A stretch of 64,000 nt of DNA. Source: Geobacillus sp. 46C-IIa (GTDB lineage: Bacteria; Bacillota; Bacilli; Bacillales; Anoxybacillaceae). The position numbers and the translations under genes were made by a program. This document shows, in pieces, positions 25,718 to 34,824 of the stretch (position 1 is the stretch's first letter; every line of letters starts with the position of its first letter). Location: the NCBI RefSeq assembly GCF_014679505.1, contig NZ_CP061474.1, positions 392,001-456,000 of the forward strand, given 5' to 3'. The notes below the pieces were generated by a model. The model was given only the letters and a program-made list of their open reading frames with translations, made no database searches and was not told the origin of the DNA.

Positions 25718-26710
25718 CTAAAACAAGGATGACGAGTGCGCCGGCTGCATTCGTGCCGTCGGATCGATATATGTTTTTGCGCTGCTGATGGCGATCGGCG
25801 CTTCGCCGAAGCCGCAGGCGATCAGCTTAATTTTTCCATCGTACGTGCAAATGTCGCCGGCCGCATACACGCCGGGGATGTTCGTCTCCATCCGCGAGTT
25901 GACTTTGATCGAATTTTTTTCGATGTCAAGCCCCCAGTTTTTGATCGGGCCGAGCGAGGAAATAAAGCCATAGTTGACAACGACGGCATCGACATCGATC
26001 GTTTCTTTTGTCCCTTCCTTCACATGTTCAAGGACGACTTGGCGGATGCCTTGTTCGTCGCCGATAAGTTCGGCAGGCACAAACGGTGTTTTCACTTGCA
26101 CGCGCGATTTCATGAGCTGCTCGACGCTATGTTCATGGGCGCGGAATTTATCGCGACGATGAACGATCGTGACGCTTGCGGCGATCGGTTCGAGCATGAG
26201 CGACCAGTCAACTGCCGAGTCGCCGCCGCCGCAGACGAGCACACGCTTCCCGGCAAACTGCTCTAAGTCGCTGATAAAGTAATGCAAGTTTTTCCCTTCA
26301 TATTGGGAAGCGCTCTCAAGTTCGAGCCGGCGCGGCTGAAAAGCGCCGTTCCCGGCGGTGATGATGACGGTTTTCGAATAATGGATCTCTTTATCCGTTG
26401 TGAGTTTAAACGTTCCGTCTTCTTGTTTTTCCAGCGTTTCGACCGACTGGTTCAGGCAGATGGCAGGTGAAAACATGCTCAGCTGTTCTTTCAGTTGGTT
26501 GATGAGTTCTTGGGCGCGCACTTTCGGGAATCCGGCGATGTCGTATATGTATTTTTCCGGGTATAAAGCGGCCAGCTGCCCGCCTAACTGCGGAAGGCTT
26601 TCGATGATTTTCACCTTCATTTGCCGCAAGCCGCCGTAAAACGCGGCAAACATCCCGGTTGGTCCGCCGCCGATCACCGTTACATCATACACGTTCCGAT
26701 CTTCTCTCAC
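25718..26710 (-). CDS. yumC: Ferredoxin-NADP reductase, thioredoxin-reductase-like
   Basis: A 330-residue FAD/NADPH enzyme of the YumC type, which reduces ferredoxin or flavodoxin with NADPH. FAD motif [20 protein letters not shown] motif [14 protein letters not shown] near residues 156-170 and [20 protein letters not shown] near the C-terminus; the CxxC of thioredoxin reductase is absent, as expected. GTG 26710 gives the family start and lies 7-8 nt after GGGGAGG. It is divergent from yumB, sharing a 290-bp regulatory region. Confidence 0.94.
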   Translation of the reverse strand: MREDRNVYDVTVIGGGPTGMFAAFYGGLRQMKVKIIESLPQLGGQLAALYPEKYIYDIAGFPKVRAQELINQLKEQLSMFSPAICLNQSVETLEKQEDGTFKLTTDKEIHYSKTVIITAGNGAFQPRRLELESASQYEGKNLHYFISDLEQFAGKRVLVCGGGDSAVDWSLMLEPIAASVTIVHRRDKFRAHEHSVEQLMKSRVQVKTPFVPAELIGDEQGIRQVVLEHVKEGTKETIDVDAVVVNYGFISSLGPIKNWGLDIEKNSIKVNSRMETNIPGVYAAGDICTYDGKIKLIACGFGEAPIAISSAKTYIDPTARMQPAHSSSLF

Positions 26711-26813
26711 CGACATTCCTCCCCGCATAAAATAATGGCACTACAAGTTTATCTTACCATAAATGCCCGCCGTTATAACGTTCAATTTTTGTCGGTCCAG
26801 TTGAAAAAAAGGC

Positions 26814-26842
26814 TTGAAAAGAGGAAGAAAAAGGACTAATAT
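26814..26842 (+). promoter_or_regulatory. Candidate SigA promoter upstream of yumB
   Basis: TTGAAA (26814-26819), a 17-bp spacer and TAATAT (26837-26842). It is 160 bp before yumB, so the Rex-like site would lie downstream as a roadblock; a nearer promoter cannot be excluded. Confidence 0.5.
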
Positions 26843-26901
26843 GGTTTGTGGAGAGATTGTTAATTTTTTGTGACAGTCTGTCAACATTTTTTTGGGGGTT
26901 A

Positions 26902-26919
26902 ACGTGAATAGTTTCACAA
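26902..26919 (+). promoter_or_regulatory. Rex-like operator upstream of yumB
   Basis: ACGTGAA-TAGT-TTCACAA matches the Rex consensus TTGTGAA-N4-TTCACAA at 12 of 14 defined positions; both mismatches are at the outer left end. Rex senses NADH/NAD+, which fits control of an NADH dehydrogenase. Confidence 0.65.
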
Positions 26920-27003
26920 ACTTCGCTCGATAAAAACGGGGATAGCAGCAAAAGCTATAAGAAACGTGTGGGAAAAAAATTAAAAAGGGTGGAAGTGATT
27001 CAG

Positions 27004-28218
27004 GTGAGAAAACCAAACATCGTCATTTTAGGGGCTGGTTATGGCGGACTCATGACGACGGTTCGCCTGCAAAAACTCGTCGGGGTGAACGAGGCGAATA
27101 TTACGTTAGTGAATAAGCACGACTATCATTACGAGACAACTTGGCTTCATGAAGCGTCGGCCGGGACGCTGCACCATGACCGCGTCCGCTACCCGATCGC
27201 GGATGTCATCGACCGCAATAAAGTGAAATTTGTCCAAGACACTGTCACAAAAATCGTTCCGAACGAAAAGAAAGTGCTGCTCGAAAATGGCGAATTGGCG
27301 TACGACTACCTTGTCATCGCCCTTGGGTTTGAATCAGAGACGTTCGGCATTAAAGGGTTGAAAGAATACGCGTTTTCGATCGCCAATGTCAATGCGGCGC
27401 GGCAAATTCGCGAACATATTGAGTATCAGTTTGCAACGTACAACACGGAAGAGGAAAAGAAAGACGAGCGGTTGACGATCGTCGTCGGCGGAGCAGGGTT
27501 TACCGGTATCGAGTTTTTAGGCGAACTTGTCAACCGCATTCCGGAGCTATGCCGCGAGTATGACGTCGATCCGCACAAAGTGCGCATCATTTGCGTCGAA
27601 GCGGCGCCGACCGCACTGCCGGGCTTTGATCCGGAGCTTGTCGAATACGCGGTCAGCCAGCTCGAACGAAAAGGGGTCGAATTTAAAATCGGCACCGCCA
27701 TTAAAGAGTGCACACCGGATGGGATCATTGTCGCCAAGGGCGACGAGGTGGAGGAAATTAAAGCGGGCACCGTCGTTTGGGCAGCTGGCGTCCGCGGCAG
27801 CAGCGTCCTTGAACAGTCCGGCTTTGAAACGATGCGCTCGCGCATTAAAGTCGACCCGTTCCTGCGCGTTCCGGGGTATGAAGACATTTTTGTCGTCGGC
27901 GACTGTTCGCTCGTCATTGACGAAGAAACGAACCGCCCGTATCCGCCGACGGCGCAAATCGCGATGCAAGAAGGCCAGCTGTGCGCGAAAAACTTAGCGG
28001 CGCTCATTCGCGGGCAAGGGGAGCTTGAGCCGTTTAAAGCCGATATTAAAGGGACGGTCTGCTCGCTCGGCCATGATGATGCGATCGGCGTTGTGTTCGG
28101 CAAAAAATTGTGGGGGACGAAGGCGAGCTTCATGAAAAAAGTGATCGACAACCGCGCCTTGTATTTAATCGGCGGCTCGTCGCTGGTGATGAAAAAAGGA
28201 AAATTTAAATTTTTCTAA
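27004..28218 (+). CDS. yumB: Type II NADH dehydrogenase YumB
   Basis: A 404-residue NDH-2 flavoenzyme oxidising NADH and reducing quinone without proton pumping. FAD motif [17 protein letters not shown] at the N-terminus, NADH motif [16 protein letters not shown] near residues 162-177, and the second FAD motif [10 protein letters not shown] near 297. GTG 27004 is preferred (GGAAGTGA ribosome site). The C-terminal region ends with a hydrophobic/basic tail for peripheral membrane attachment. Its leader holds a Rex-like site, so redox control is likely. Confidence 0.94.
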   Translation: MRKPNIVILGAGYGGLMTTVRLQKLVGVNEANITLVNKHDYHYETTWLHEASAGTLHHDRVRYPIADVIDRNKVKFVQDTVTKIVPNEKKVLLENGELAYDYLVIALGFESETFGIKGLKEYAFSIANVNAARQIREHIEYQFATYNTEEEKKDERLTIVVGGAGFTGIEFLGELVNRIPELCREYDVDPHKVRIICVEAAPTALPGFDPELVEYAVSQLERKGVEFKIGTAIKECTPDGIIVAKGDEVEEIKAGTVVWAAGVRGSSVLEQSGFETMRSRIKVDPFLRVPGYEDIFVVGDCSLVIDEETNRPYPPTAQIAMQEGQLCAKNLAALIRGQGELEPFKADIKGTVCSLGHDDAIGVVFGKKLWGTKASFMKKVIDNRALYLIGGSSLVMKKGKFKFF

Positions 28219-28228
28219 TTGGTCAAGA

Positions 28229-28256
28229 AAGCTTCCGCGCTGGCGGAAGCTTTTTT
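28229..28256 (+). terminator. Terminator after yumB
   Basis: AAGCTTCCGC pairs perfectly with GCGGAAGCTT around a 4-nt loop, followed by a T-run. Confidence 0.93.
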
Positions 28257-28335
28257 GTATGGCGGCCAACAGGGAACGGCCGCTTCTTTGTCGAATTACA
28301 AACGGTGTACAACGATATGGAAAAGGATGAGAACG

Positions 28336-28833
28336 ATGAACAGCAAACGCGGAAATGTATGGATTGCGGCGGCCGGGCTCGTCATCAATGAAGCGGGGGA
28401 ATGGCTCGTCGTCAAGAAAAAATATAGCGGGCTGAAAGGAAAATGGTCGCTGCCGGCCGGGTTCGTCCAGCCGGGGGAAATGCTTGATGAAGCGGCTGTT
28501 CGCGAGGTGAAGGAGGAAACAGGGATCGATGCCGAACCGATCGCCTTTCTTGGCTTGCGCACCGGCGTCATTGACGGAGAAATCAGCGACAATATGGCCA
28601 TTTTTCTCCTTCGTCCGCGATCCGAAGACATTACCGTGCAGGAGGATGAGCTGCATGCAGCCGCCTTTTTAAGCAAGGCGGCGCTCTGCGCTGATCCGGC
28701 GACGTCGGGGCTGCTTCGCTATTTGTTGGCGCTTGAACCGTTGGCCTTCCTCCCCCCGCACGATGGCTTCAACCCGGGCGATCCGTTCGGGTACACGAAA
28801 TACCGCCTTTACTTCAAATCGTCAAAATCGTAA
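28336..28833 (+). CDS. Nudix hydrolase
   Basis: A 165-residue Nudix protein. The box is complete: GFVQPGEMLDEAAV followed by REVKEETGI, with the metal-binding glutamates. The N-terminal WIAAAGLVINEAGEWLVVKKKYSGLKGKWSLPAG is typical of ADP-ribose or NADH pyrophosphatase-like members, but the substrate cannot be deduced. ATG 28336 follows AAGGATGAGAACG; ATG 28327 is a possible alternative. It stands alone after the yumB terminator. Confidence 0.88.
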   Translation: MNSKRGNVWIAAAGLVINEAGEWLVVKKKYSGLKGKWSLPAGFVQPGEMLDEAAVREVKEETGIDAEPIAFLGLRTGVIDGEISDNMAIFLLRPRSEDITVQEDELHAAAFLSKAALCADPATSGLLRYLLALEPLAFLPPHDGFNPGDPFGYTKYRLYFKSSKS

Positions 28834-28906
28834 GAATAATCAAGAAAAGAAAAGCAAGGCGTTGATGTATTCGCTTACATGAACAAAAATAAAGGAGAAT
28901 CGCCAT

Positions 28907-28934
28907 TTGTTTTTACAGAAAATTTTGATATATT
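28907..28934 (+). promoter_or_regulatory. Promoter with CodY-like box upstream of yuiA
   Basis: TTGTTT (28907-28912), a 16-bp spacer and TATATT (28929-28934). The overlapping segment 28910-28924 matches the CodY box AATTTTCWGAAAATT at 12 of 15 positions. Regulation is inference. Confidence 0.45.
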
Positions 28935-28961
28935 AACAAAAAAGAAGTGGAGGGGACATCA

Positions 28962-29099
28962 ATGAAACAGACGCTTACGGTCAACGCTTGCCCATACTGT
29001 GAGGGGCACGGGTACGTCCAGCTCCTGCTAGGCGGATCGGAAACGTGCTACAGCTGCCAAGGGACGGGAGGCGAGCAGGAAGAAAGCGACGAGCATTGA
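28962..29099 (+). CDS. yuiA: Small double zinc-knuckle protein YuiA
   Basis: A 45-residue protein with two CxxCxGxG-type motifs, CPYCEGHG and CYSCQGTG, as in the DnaJ zinc domain, followed by an acidic tail. It is read from ATG after AGTGGAGGGGACATC. Size and position before yuiB match B. subtilis YuiA. The motifs should bind a single zinc; function is unknown. Confidence 0.85.
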   Translation: MKQTLTVNACPYCEGHGYVQLLLGGSETCYSCQGTGGEQEESDEH

Positions 29100-29154
29100 C
29101 TGTCATCCGCCCATCCAGTACACTGAAAAAGGGTGTAAGGGAGGTTGAGGGCGG

Positions 29155-29478
29155 ATGCAAATGAGTTTGCCGGTTGTACTGATTTCGATGCTTTTATTTT
29201 TTGTCTTATTTTTTGGCATTGGTTTTTTGCTAAATATGTTGCTGCGCATGACATGGATTATGGCCATTTGTTTTCCGATCATCGCGATCTTGATTATTGA
29301 TGATGTGCCATGGACTCGGTATTTGACCGCACCGTCCGCTTCACTGGCGGCGCTCGGCCGGAAAGTCGCTTCGTTGGCCGCCGCCGATTTGCTGATTTTG
29401 GCCAGCGGCTTTGCCGGCGCGCTTTGCGCCGGGTGGGCGATCCGAACGCTGCGGGCAAAAGGATATCAAATGTTTTAA
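29155..29478 (+). CDS. yuiB: Membrane protein YuiB
   Basis: A 107-residue protein with three hydrophobic segments: VVLISMLLFFVLFFGIGFLL, WIMAICFPIIAILII and a third in the C-terminal half (AADLLILASGFAGALCAGWA). Conserved LLNMLLRMTW identifies the YuiB family, which has no known role. It starts 55 nt after yuiA with GGAGGTTGAGGGCGG as ribosome site and is followed by a hairpin. Confidence 0.85.
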   Translation: MQMSLPVVLISMLLFFVLFFGIGFLLNMLLRMTWIMAICFPIIAILIIDDVPWTRYLTAPSASLAALGRKVASLAAADLLILASGFAGALCAGWAIRTLRAKGYQMF

Positions 29479-29514
29479 AGCGCCTCCGCGCAAGCGGGGG
29501 CGTTTCGTTGTTTT
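29478..29514 (+). terminator. Terminator after yuiB
   Basis: AGCGCCTCCGC pairs with GCGGGGGCGT around GCAA, followed by TTCGTTGTTTTT. Confidence 0.65.
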
Positions 29515-29785
29515 TAGGAAACAGGTGCCCGCCAGCGGTCATTTTCATGTCTTGGGGGAGAAAGCTTATGGGCGGTCTGGACGAACATGCGCGTTTTCGC
29601 TTGCCATGTTTGTGTTCAGCAAAGCAGATTGCATATGAGTCTTTTCGATGAGCATGCGTTTATGATGCCGGGGCGGAAATTACAACGTTTCTGGCAAATG
29701 GGTTTTTTAGTTTTTTTGCTTTCCTTGCAATGAATATTTCGATTTTGGATGGAGATAAATAGAAGTGTGGGAGGAGTTGAGGACA

Positions 29786-30424
29786 TTGAGCAGTTTTAGG
29801 CAACTTGTGCGCAGAACCGCGATGACGCTATTGTTGATCACAGCGTTGCTCTCCACATTTCAATCTGTTTCTGGGGTCGAAGCGAAAACGGTTCTCCGTT
29901 CCTTTCTTAGCAGTGCACCAGTAGATCATGAAGCCGATCGGGGAGCGAAAGGAAGCGCAAAACACGACAACCGCTCGGCTCCGCGGCTTGAGGAACAGTT
30001 TGACTGGTCGAAGTATCCGTCCGTTGAAGTCGTGGCCACCGGCTATACGGCTGGCATCGAATCGACTGGAAAAACCCCCGATCATCCTGAGTATGGCATT
30101 ACATACTCCGGCGTGCGTGTCAAACGCGACCTTTACTCAACGATTGCTGCGGATTTAAGCATTTTTCCGATCGGCACGATTTTGTTTATCCCAGGTTATG
30201 GATTCGGGGTCGTAGCCGATAAAGGCGGGGCGATCAAAGGCCACCGCATTGACTTATACTATGAAACGGTCGAAGATGTATATAAATATTGGGGAAAAAA
30301 GAAAGTGAATGTTTACATTGTGCAAAAAGGGGACGGCACGCTGTCAGAGGAAGAATTGATACGGCTGAACGAGGATGAAACGATGCAAGTGTTCCGCCAG
30401 CAATATTTAGAATCGAAAAGTTAA
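29786..30424 (+). CDS. yuiC: 3D-domain muropeptide-lytic protein YuiC
   Basis: A 212-residue secreted or membrane-anchored protein: signal-like hydrophobic segment ([18 protein letters not shown]) near the N-terminus and a C-terminal 3D domain. The 3D catalytic aspartates appear in [29 protein letters not shown] starts the domain. YuiC is a stationary-phase, MltA-like lytic enzyme for peptidoglycan. TTG 29786 lies 9 nt after GGGAGGAG; GTG 29765 and TTG 29777 are also in frame. The preceding 250 bp shows no supported gene. Confidence 0.87.
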   Translation: MSSFRQLVRRTAMTLLLITALLSTFQSVSGVEAKTVLRSFLSSAPVDHEADRGAKGSAKHDNRSAPRLEEQFDWSKYPSVEVVATGYTAGIESTGKTPDHPEYGITYSGVRVKRDLYSTIAADLSIFPIGTILFIPGYGFGVVADKGGAIKGHRIDLYYETVEDVYKYWGKKKVNVYIVQKGDGTLSEEELIRLNEDETMQVFRQQYLESKS

Positions 30425-30443
30425 CCAAAAGGGCTCCCGCCCG

Positions 30444-31256
30444 TCAGCGGCCGAAGAGCGGGTCGCTGTCGTCAGCGGGAGGGAACAGCGCCGGATGCAA
30501 AAGCGGCGCCAATTTTTTTAATCCGACCAAGAGGCGCGGCGACGGCCGGCAGTAGAGCGCTTCCTCAAGAAGATGGATGCGCCCGGCGCGGACGGCGTCG
30601 GTTTGTTCAGCTTTCGGACGCGTGATGGCGGCGTTGGCGCTCATTTTTTTCGTTTTTACGCCGACCCAAACGAGCAAAATGTGCGACGGGTTGCGGGCGA
30701 CGACTTCGTCCCATTCCGTCTGGACGCTCGCGTTGGCGCAGTCGGCGAAAAGATTGCGCCCGCCGGCGAGTTCGCTGAGCTCGCTCAGCCAGTTGGCGCC
30801 GCCTGGGGTGAACACCGGGCGCGGCCACCATTCCCAATACAGGCGGGCCGGTTCGGCGACGGCGGCTGCCCGCTCACGGTATTCGTTCAGAAAGTCATAG
30901 TAGCGGCGGACGAGTTCAGCCGCTTTTTGTTTTTCGCCAAGCGCTTCGCCTAACATGAGAAGATCGGCTGCGATGTCATCAAGCGAATGGGGCGCCAGCA
31001 CGAGATGGGGAAGGCGGCGGCGGACGAGCTCCTCGATATTGCGCTCCATCCCGGGCACGCTTAAGGAGGCGACGACGAGATCCGGTTTGAGTGCCTCGAC
31101 TCGATCCATGTCGATGCGCAAATCCGGCCCGACGGTTGGCAGCCGCTTTACTTCGGGCGGCCAATCGGAAGAATGATCCACGGCGATGACATCGTCCAGC
31201 CGGCCAAGATAAGCTAACAGCTCCGTATTGCTCGGGCAAAGAGAAACGATTCTCAT
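30444..31256 (-). CDS. Cobalamin-binding BtuF-like protein without signal peptide
   Basis: A 270-residue type III periplasmic-binding-fold protein (ABC vitamin B12/iron-siderophore group): RIVSLCPSNTELLAYLGRLDDVIAVDH at the very start, LKPDLVVASLSVPG, and YWEWWPRPVFTPGGANWLSEL. The fold begins directly at residue 2, so there is no secretion signal or lipobox. No permease or ATPase gene lies nearby. It may bind a corrinoid or metal in the cytoplasm or be misrouted; the ligand is unknown. Confidence 0.8.
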   Translation of the reverse strand: MRIVSLCPSNTELLAYLGRLDDVIAVDHSSDWPPEVKRLPTVGPDLRIDMDRVEALKPDLVVASLSVPGMERNIEELVRRRLPHLVLAPHSLDDIAADLLMLGEALGEKQKAAELVRRYYDFLNEYRERAAAVAEPARLYWEWWPRPVFTPGGANWLSELSELAGGRNLFADCANASVQTEWDEVVARNPSHILLVWVGVKTKKMSANAAITRPKAEQTDAVRAGRIHLLEEALYCRPSPRLLVGLKKLAPLLHPALFPPADDSDPLFGR

Positions 31257-31397
31257 TGGTGTTCGTCCTTTCTAAATTCATCGTCTTTTTCCTCATTCGC
31301 CTCGGTCTCGTCATTTTCCTTTCTGGTTCCGTTTTGTTTTTTCGATAGCTCCTCCGTTTTCCAAGCGAAGAAAAAAGGGAGGAAGTCAATTAGACAA

Positions 31398-31426
31398 TCG
31401 AAATAATGCGCCCATTTCGCTATAAT
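31398..31426 (+). promoter_or_regulatory. Candidate promoter of the leucyl aminopeptidase gene
   Basis: TCGAAA (31398-31403), a 17-bp spacer and a perfect TATAAT (31421-31426), 37 bp before the start. The -35 is weak. Confidence 0.5.
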
Positions 31427-31463
31427 GGGGATGGAACGAATCACCACAGAAAGGGATGAAAGG

Positions 31464-32957
31464 ATGTTTACGGTAAAACCATTGCCATCGGCAGAAACGG
31501 CGCACGAGGCGCTGGCCATCGGATTGTTTGAGGGGACAGAAGCATGGTCTGGCCTTGGCGGCGAGTACGATTCCCGCCTCGGCGGACAGCTGTCCAGACT
31601 GCGGAAAGAAGGCGACATTTCCGCCAAACGGGGGCGCGTTGCGGTCGTTCATCCGTTGTTGCCAACCGGAGCGAAGCGCCTGTATTTCGTCGGCCTTGGC
31701 AAAAAAGAAGAACTGACGTTTGAGCGGCTGCGTGAAGTGTTCGGCAAGCTGTTTCGGACATGGAAGCAGGCGAAACGGGCCGAGGCAGCGATCGTTCTTG
31801 ATACGTTTGCGACTGAAGCGGTCGACCCGAACGAAGCGGCGCATGCGTTAGCCGAGGCGTACTATTTGGCGACATATGAATTCCCCGGCTATAAGCAGAA
31901 AAAGTCGGAAGCCGATGACGCGCTTGAATCGCTCACTGTACATACCGAGGCTGATGTGGCGGAAATCGAGGCGAGCCTGTTTGTCGGCTCGGTGTACGGG
32001 AAGGCGACCAACTCGGCGCGCACGCTCGTCAATACGCCAGGGAATTTGCTGACGGCGTCTGATTTGGCCGATTATGCGGTGAAGCTCGCTGAACGGTACG
32101 ATTTTGACTATGAAATTTTGGAAAAAGAAGAGATGGAACGGCTCGGCATGGGCGCGCTCTTGGCGGTCAATCAAGGGTCAACGCAGCCGCCGAAGCTGAT
32201 CGTTTTAAAGTACCAAGGAAAAGAGCAATGGGAAGATGTGATCGCCCTTGTCGGCAAAGGGGTGACGTTTGATACGGGCGGGTATTGCTTGAAGCCGCGC
32301 GACAGCATGATCGACATGAAAACCGATATGGCCGGCGCCGCCGCGGTGCTCGGAGCGATGGAAGCGATCGGCGAACTCCGTCCCGAGCAAAACGTGCTCG
32401 CCGTCATCCCGGCAACCGACAACATGATTAGTGGTGAGTCGTTTAAGCCCGATGACGTCATTACATCGCTTTCTGGAAAAACGATTGAAGTGAGAAACAC
32501 GGATGCGGAAGGGCGGTTGATTTTGGCGGATGCCGTCACGTATGCGAAACAGCATGGCGCCAGCTATATTATCGATGTCGCCACGTTGACCGGTGGAGTG
32601 ATCGTCGCGCTTGGCACGGACAAAACGGGAGCGATGACGAACAATGAAGCGCTGTTTGAGCAGCTGCTTGAAGCGTCTATGGAGACCGGAGAATTCATTT
32701 GGCGGCTGCCGATTACAGAAAAAGACCGCGAGCGGGTGCGAAGCAGCAAAATCGCCGATTTAAACAATTCTCCGGGGCGCGAAGGGCACGCCATTATGGG
32801 CGGAGCGTTCATCGGCGAATTCGCCGAAGACACGCCATGGGTGCATTTGGATATCGCCGGTACAGCCACGACAAAGAAAGACAGCGACCTCGGCCCGGCC
32901 GGGGCGACGGGGGTCATGGTGCGCACGCTGGCGGCGTTTGTCGAACGATTTGAATAA
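31464..32957 (+). CDS. pepA: Leucyl aminopeptidase (M17)
   Basis: A 497-residue cytosolic M17 aminopeptidase with two metal ions. Active-site segments are [15 protein letters not shown] and [11 protein letters not shown] near residues 263-300, and the family signature NTDAEGRL near 350. The N-terminal macro-like domain contains [20 protein letters not shown] 31464 follows AAGGGATG and matches B. subtilis YuiE; an upstream in-frame ATG lacks a ribosome site. It is monocistronic. Confidence 0.95.
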   Translation: MFTVKPLPSAETAHEALAIGLFEGTEAWSGLGGEYDSRLGGQLSRLRKEGDISAKRGRVAVVHPLLPTGAKRLYFVGLGKKEELTFERLREVFGKLFRTWKQAKRAEAAIVLDTFATEAVDPNEAAHALAEAYYLATYEFPGYKQKKSEADDALESLTVHTEADVAEIEASLFVGSVYGKATNSARTLVNTPGNLLTASDLADYAVKLAERYDFDYEILEKEEMERLGMGALLAVNQGSTQPPKLIVLKYQGKEQWEDVIALVGKGVTFDTGGYCLKPRDSMIDMKTDMAGAAAVLGAMEAIGELRPEQNVLAVIPATDNMISGESFKPDDVITSLSGKTIEVRNTDAEGRLILADAVTYAKQHGASYIIDVATLTGGVIVALGTDKTGAMTNNEALFEQLLEASMETGEFIWRLPITEKDRERVRSSKIADLNNSPGREGHAIMGGAFIGEFAEDTPWVHLDIAGTATTKKDSDLGPAGATGVMVRTLAAFVERFE

Positions 32958-32968
32958 GTGAACGAGAG

Positions 32969-33003
32969 GCCGAAGCTATGGTGCATAGCTTCGGCGTTCT
33001 TTT
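32969..33003 (+). terminator. Terminator after pepA
   Basis: GCCGAAGCTATG pairs perfectly with CATAGCTTCGGC around a 3-nt loop, followed by GTTCTTTTG. Confidence 0.9.
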
Positions 33004-33035
33004 GCCACGCTACATAGTAAGAAATGCGAACAAAA

Positions 33036-33085
33036 TGTAAAGTTAATGTAAATTTAATGTAAAGTTTATTTTTACTTATTGTAAA
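33036..33085 (+). promoter_or_regulatory. Pho-box-like array of TGTAAA repeats
   Basis: TGTAAA occurs at 33036, 33047, 33058 and 33080, exactly in an 11-bp phase with one degenerate unit at 33069. The reverse strand reads TTTACA, fitting the PhoP repeat TT(A/C/T)A(C/T)A. It overlaps the -35 of the downstream promoter. Confidence 0.7.
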
Positions 33086-33106
33086 TAAAGTTTAAATTGC
33101 TACAAT
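33079..33106 (+). promoter_or_regulatory. Promoter of the phosphate transport pair
   Basis: TTGTAA (33079-33084), a 16-bp spacer and TACAAT (33101-33106), 44 bp before the DUF47 start. Confidence 0.6.
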
Positions 33107-33149
33107 AAGTAGCGGTGATTTTTGATTCCAACAATGGAGGGTGTCCGGT

Positions 33150-33770
33150 ATGATTTTTTCGCCGAAAAAGGACGTTTTCTTCGATATGTTGTTTACGATT
33201 TCGGAAAATGTGAAGGAAGCGGCCCAATATTTTGTTGAGTATAAAATTCGAAGCGTGAGCGACTTGAAAGAATTTGCCCGCGTCATGAAAGAGTATGAAC
33301 GGAAAGGCGATTCGTTCATTCATGAGCTCGTCGTTCAATTAAACAAAACGTTTATTACGCCGATCGAGCGCGAAGACATCCACCAGTTAGCGATGAAAAT
33401 GGACGATGTGCTCGATGGCTTTGAGCAATGTTCCGCTCGGTTTGAAATGTTCTCGTTTACGGACATTGACGAACATATGGTGAAATTTTTCGACTACATT
33501 TACCAAAGCACAATTGAAATCGTTCATGCGTTAGAGCTGCTTTCGCATAAAAAATTGCTTGACATGCGCCAGCACGCCATTAAGATTAAGGACTATGAAA
33601 CGAAATGTGACGAAATTTTGCGCGCCTCGATCAAAAACTTGTTTGTGACGCAAAAGGACCCGATTAAGCTCATCCAATATAAAGAGCTGTATGAAATGCT
33701 TGAAGAGATTGCCGACAGCTGTGAAGATGTCGCAAACACGCTAGAGACGATCATCATGCGCAACGCATAA
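33150..33770 (+). CDS. DUF47 (PhoU-like) accessory protein of the Pit transporter
   Basis: A 206-residue all-helical protein of the DUF47/PhoU-like family, which usually precedes Pit transporters and is thought to regulate them. Recognisable are FFDMLFTISENVKEAAQYF near the N-terminus, ITPIEREDIHQLAMKMDDVLDG and the C-terminal EMLEEIADSCEDVANTLE. ATG 33150 is 7 nt after GGAGGGTG. It lies 17 nt before pit in an operon behind the Pho-box-like array. Confidence 0.92.
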   Translation: MIFSPKKDVFFDMLFTISENVKEAAQYFVEYKIRSVSDLKEFARVMKEYERKGDSFIHELVVQLNKTFITPIEREDIHQLAMKMDDVLDGFEQCSARFEMFSFTDIDEHMVKFFDYIYQSTIEIVHALELLSHKKLLDMRQHAIKIKDYETKCDEILRASIKNLFVTQKDPIKLIQYKELYEMLEEIADSCEDVANTLETIIMRNA

Positions 33771-33787
33771 AAGGGGACGTTGTTTTT

Positions 33788-34786
33788 ATGGATATGATCC
33801 TTGTCTTGACGATATTAATTGTCATTTTTGCGCTGGCGTTTGACTTTATTAACGGGTTTCACGATACGGCCAACGCCATCGCTACCTCGGTGTCAACAAG
33901 AGCGCTCACGCCGCGCCGCGCCATCTTGCTGGCTGCTGTGATGAACTTCATCGGCGCCTTGACGTTCACCGGTGTGGCCAAAACGATTACGAAAGACATC
34001 GTCGACCCGTTTGCTTTGGAAAACGGGCCGGTCATTATTTTAGCCGCCTTAACGTCCGCGATCGCCTGGAACTTGATCACGTGGTACTATGGCATTCCGA
34101 GCAGCTCTTCGCATGCGCTCATTGGCTCGATTGCCGGAGCAGCGATTTCTGCTGCCGGTATTGGGATTTTGAATTACGGCGGATTTTTAAAAATTTTACA
34201 GTCGCTCATCCTTTCTCCATTTTTGGCGTTAGGGGTCGGTTTTGTCATAATGAGTATTTTTCGCTTTATCTTTAAAAATGCGAACTTATACAGTACGACG
34301 AGAGGCTTTCGGCTGTTTCAAGTCGTGACAGCGTCATTTCAAGCGTATACACATGGAACGAACGACGCCCAAAAAGCGATGGGGATTATTACGATGGCGT
34401 TAATCGCCGGCGGATACCATACAACGACCGACATCCCAGAGTGGGTGCGCATTTCTGCCGCTTTGGCCATGGGGTTGGGAACGGCTGTCGGCGGGTGGAA
34501 AATCATTAAAACGGTCGGCGGAAAAATCATGAAAATCCGTCCGATTAACGGGGCGGCGGCCGATTTATCGTCCGCGCTCGTCATTTTTTCGGCGACGGCG
34601 TTCCATTTGCCGGTCAGCACGACACACGTTATTTCTTCGGCCATTATGGGGGTCGGCGCCGCGCAGCGCGTGAAAGGGGTCAAATGGGGCGTCGCCCGCC
34701 GGATCGTGCTTACATGGGTGATTACGCTCCCGATTTCTGCGCTCATGGCTGGTTTCCTATATCAATTGTTTAATTTGTTTTTCTAA
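33788..34786 (+). CDS. pit: Inorganic phosphate transporter, PiT family
   Basis: A 332-residue permease with the PiT signature twice: FDFINGFHDTANAIATSV near residues 20-37 and THGTNDAQKAMGI near 196-208. About ten membrane segments. Members use H+ or Na+ to move phosphate or metal-phosphate. AAAAGGGGACG precedes the ATG. The upstream Pho-box-like array suggests a higher-level response to phosphate shortage than the constitutive Pit of E. coli. Confidence 0.94.
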   Translation: MDMILVLTILIVIFALAFDFINGFHDTANAIATSVSTRALTPRRAILLAAVMNFIGALTFTGVAKTITKDIVDPFALENGPVIILAALTSAIAWNLITWYYGIPSSSSHALIGSIAGAAISAAGIGILNYGGFLKILQSLILSPFLALGVGFVIMSIFRFIFKNANLYSTTRGFRLFQVVTASFQAYTHGTNDAQKAMGIITMALIAGGYHTTTDIPEWVRISAALAMGLGTAVGGWKIIKTVGGKIMKIRPINGAAADLSSALVIFSATAFHLPVSTTHVISSAIMGVGAAQRVKGVKWGVARRIVLTWVITLPISALMAGFLYQLFNLFF

Positions 34787-34791
34787 ATATA

Positions 34792-34822
34792 AAGCGCGCC
34801 TGTTGTCAAACAGGCGCGCTTC
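34792..34822. terminator. Bidirectional terminator between pit and bioY
   Basis: AAGCGCGCCTG pairs perfectly with CAGGCGCGCTT, with further pairing in the loop. Flanking A and T tracts serve both convergent genes moderately. Confidence 0.8.
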
Positions 34823-34824
34823 GT

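Noticed and set aside
29635..29733. A 32-codon frame ending in a hydrophobic stretch between yuiB and yuiC
   Set aside because: No ribosome binding site and no known gene at this place in relatives; too short to support.
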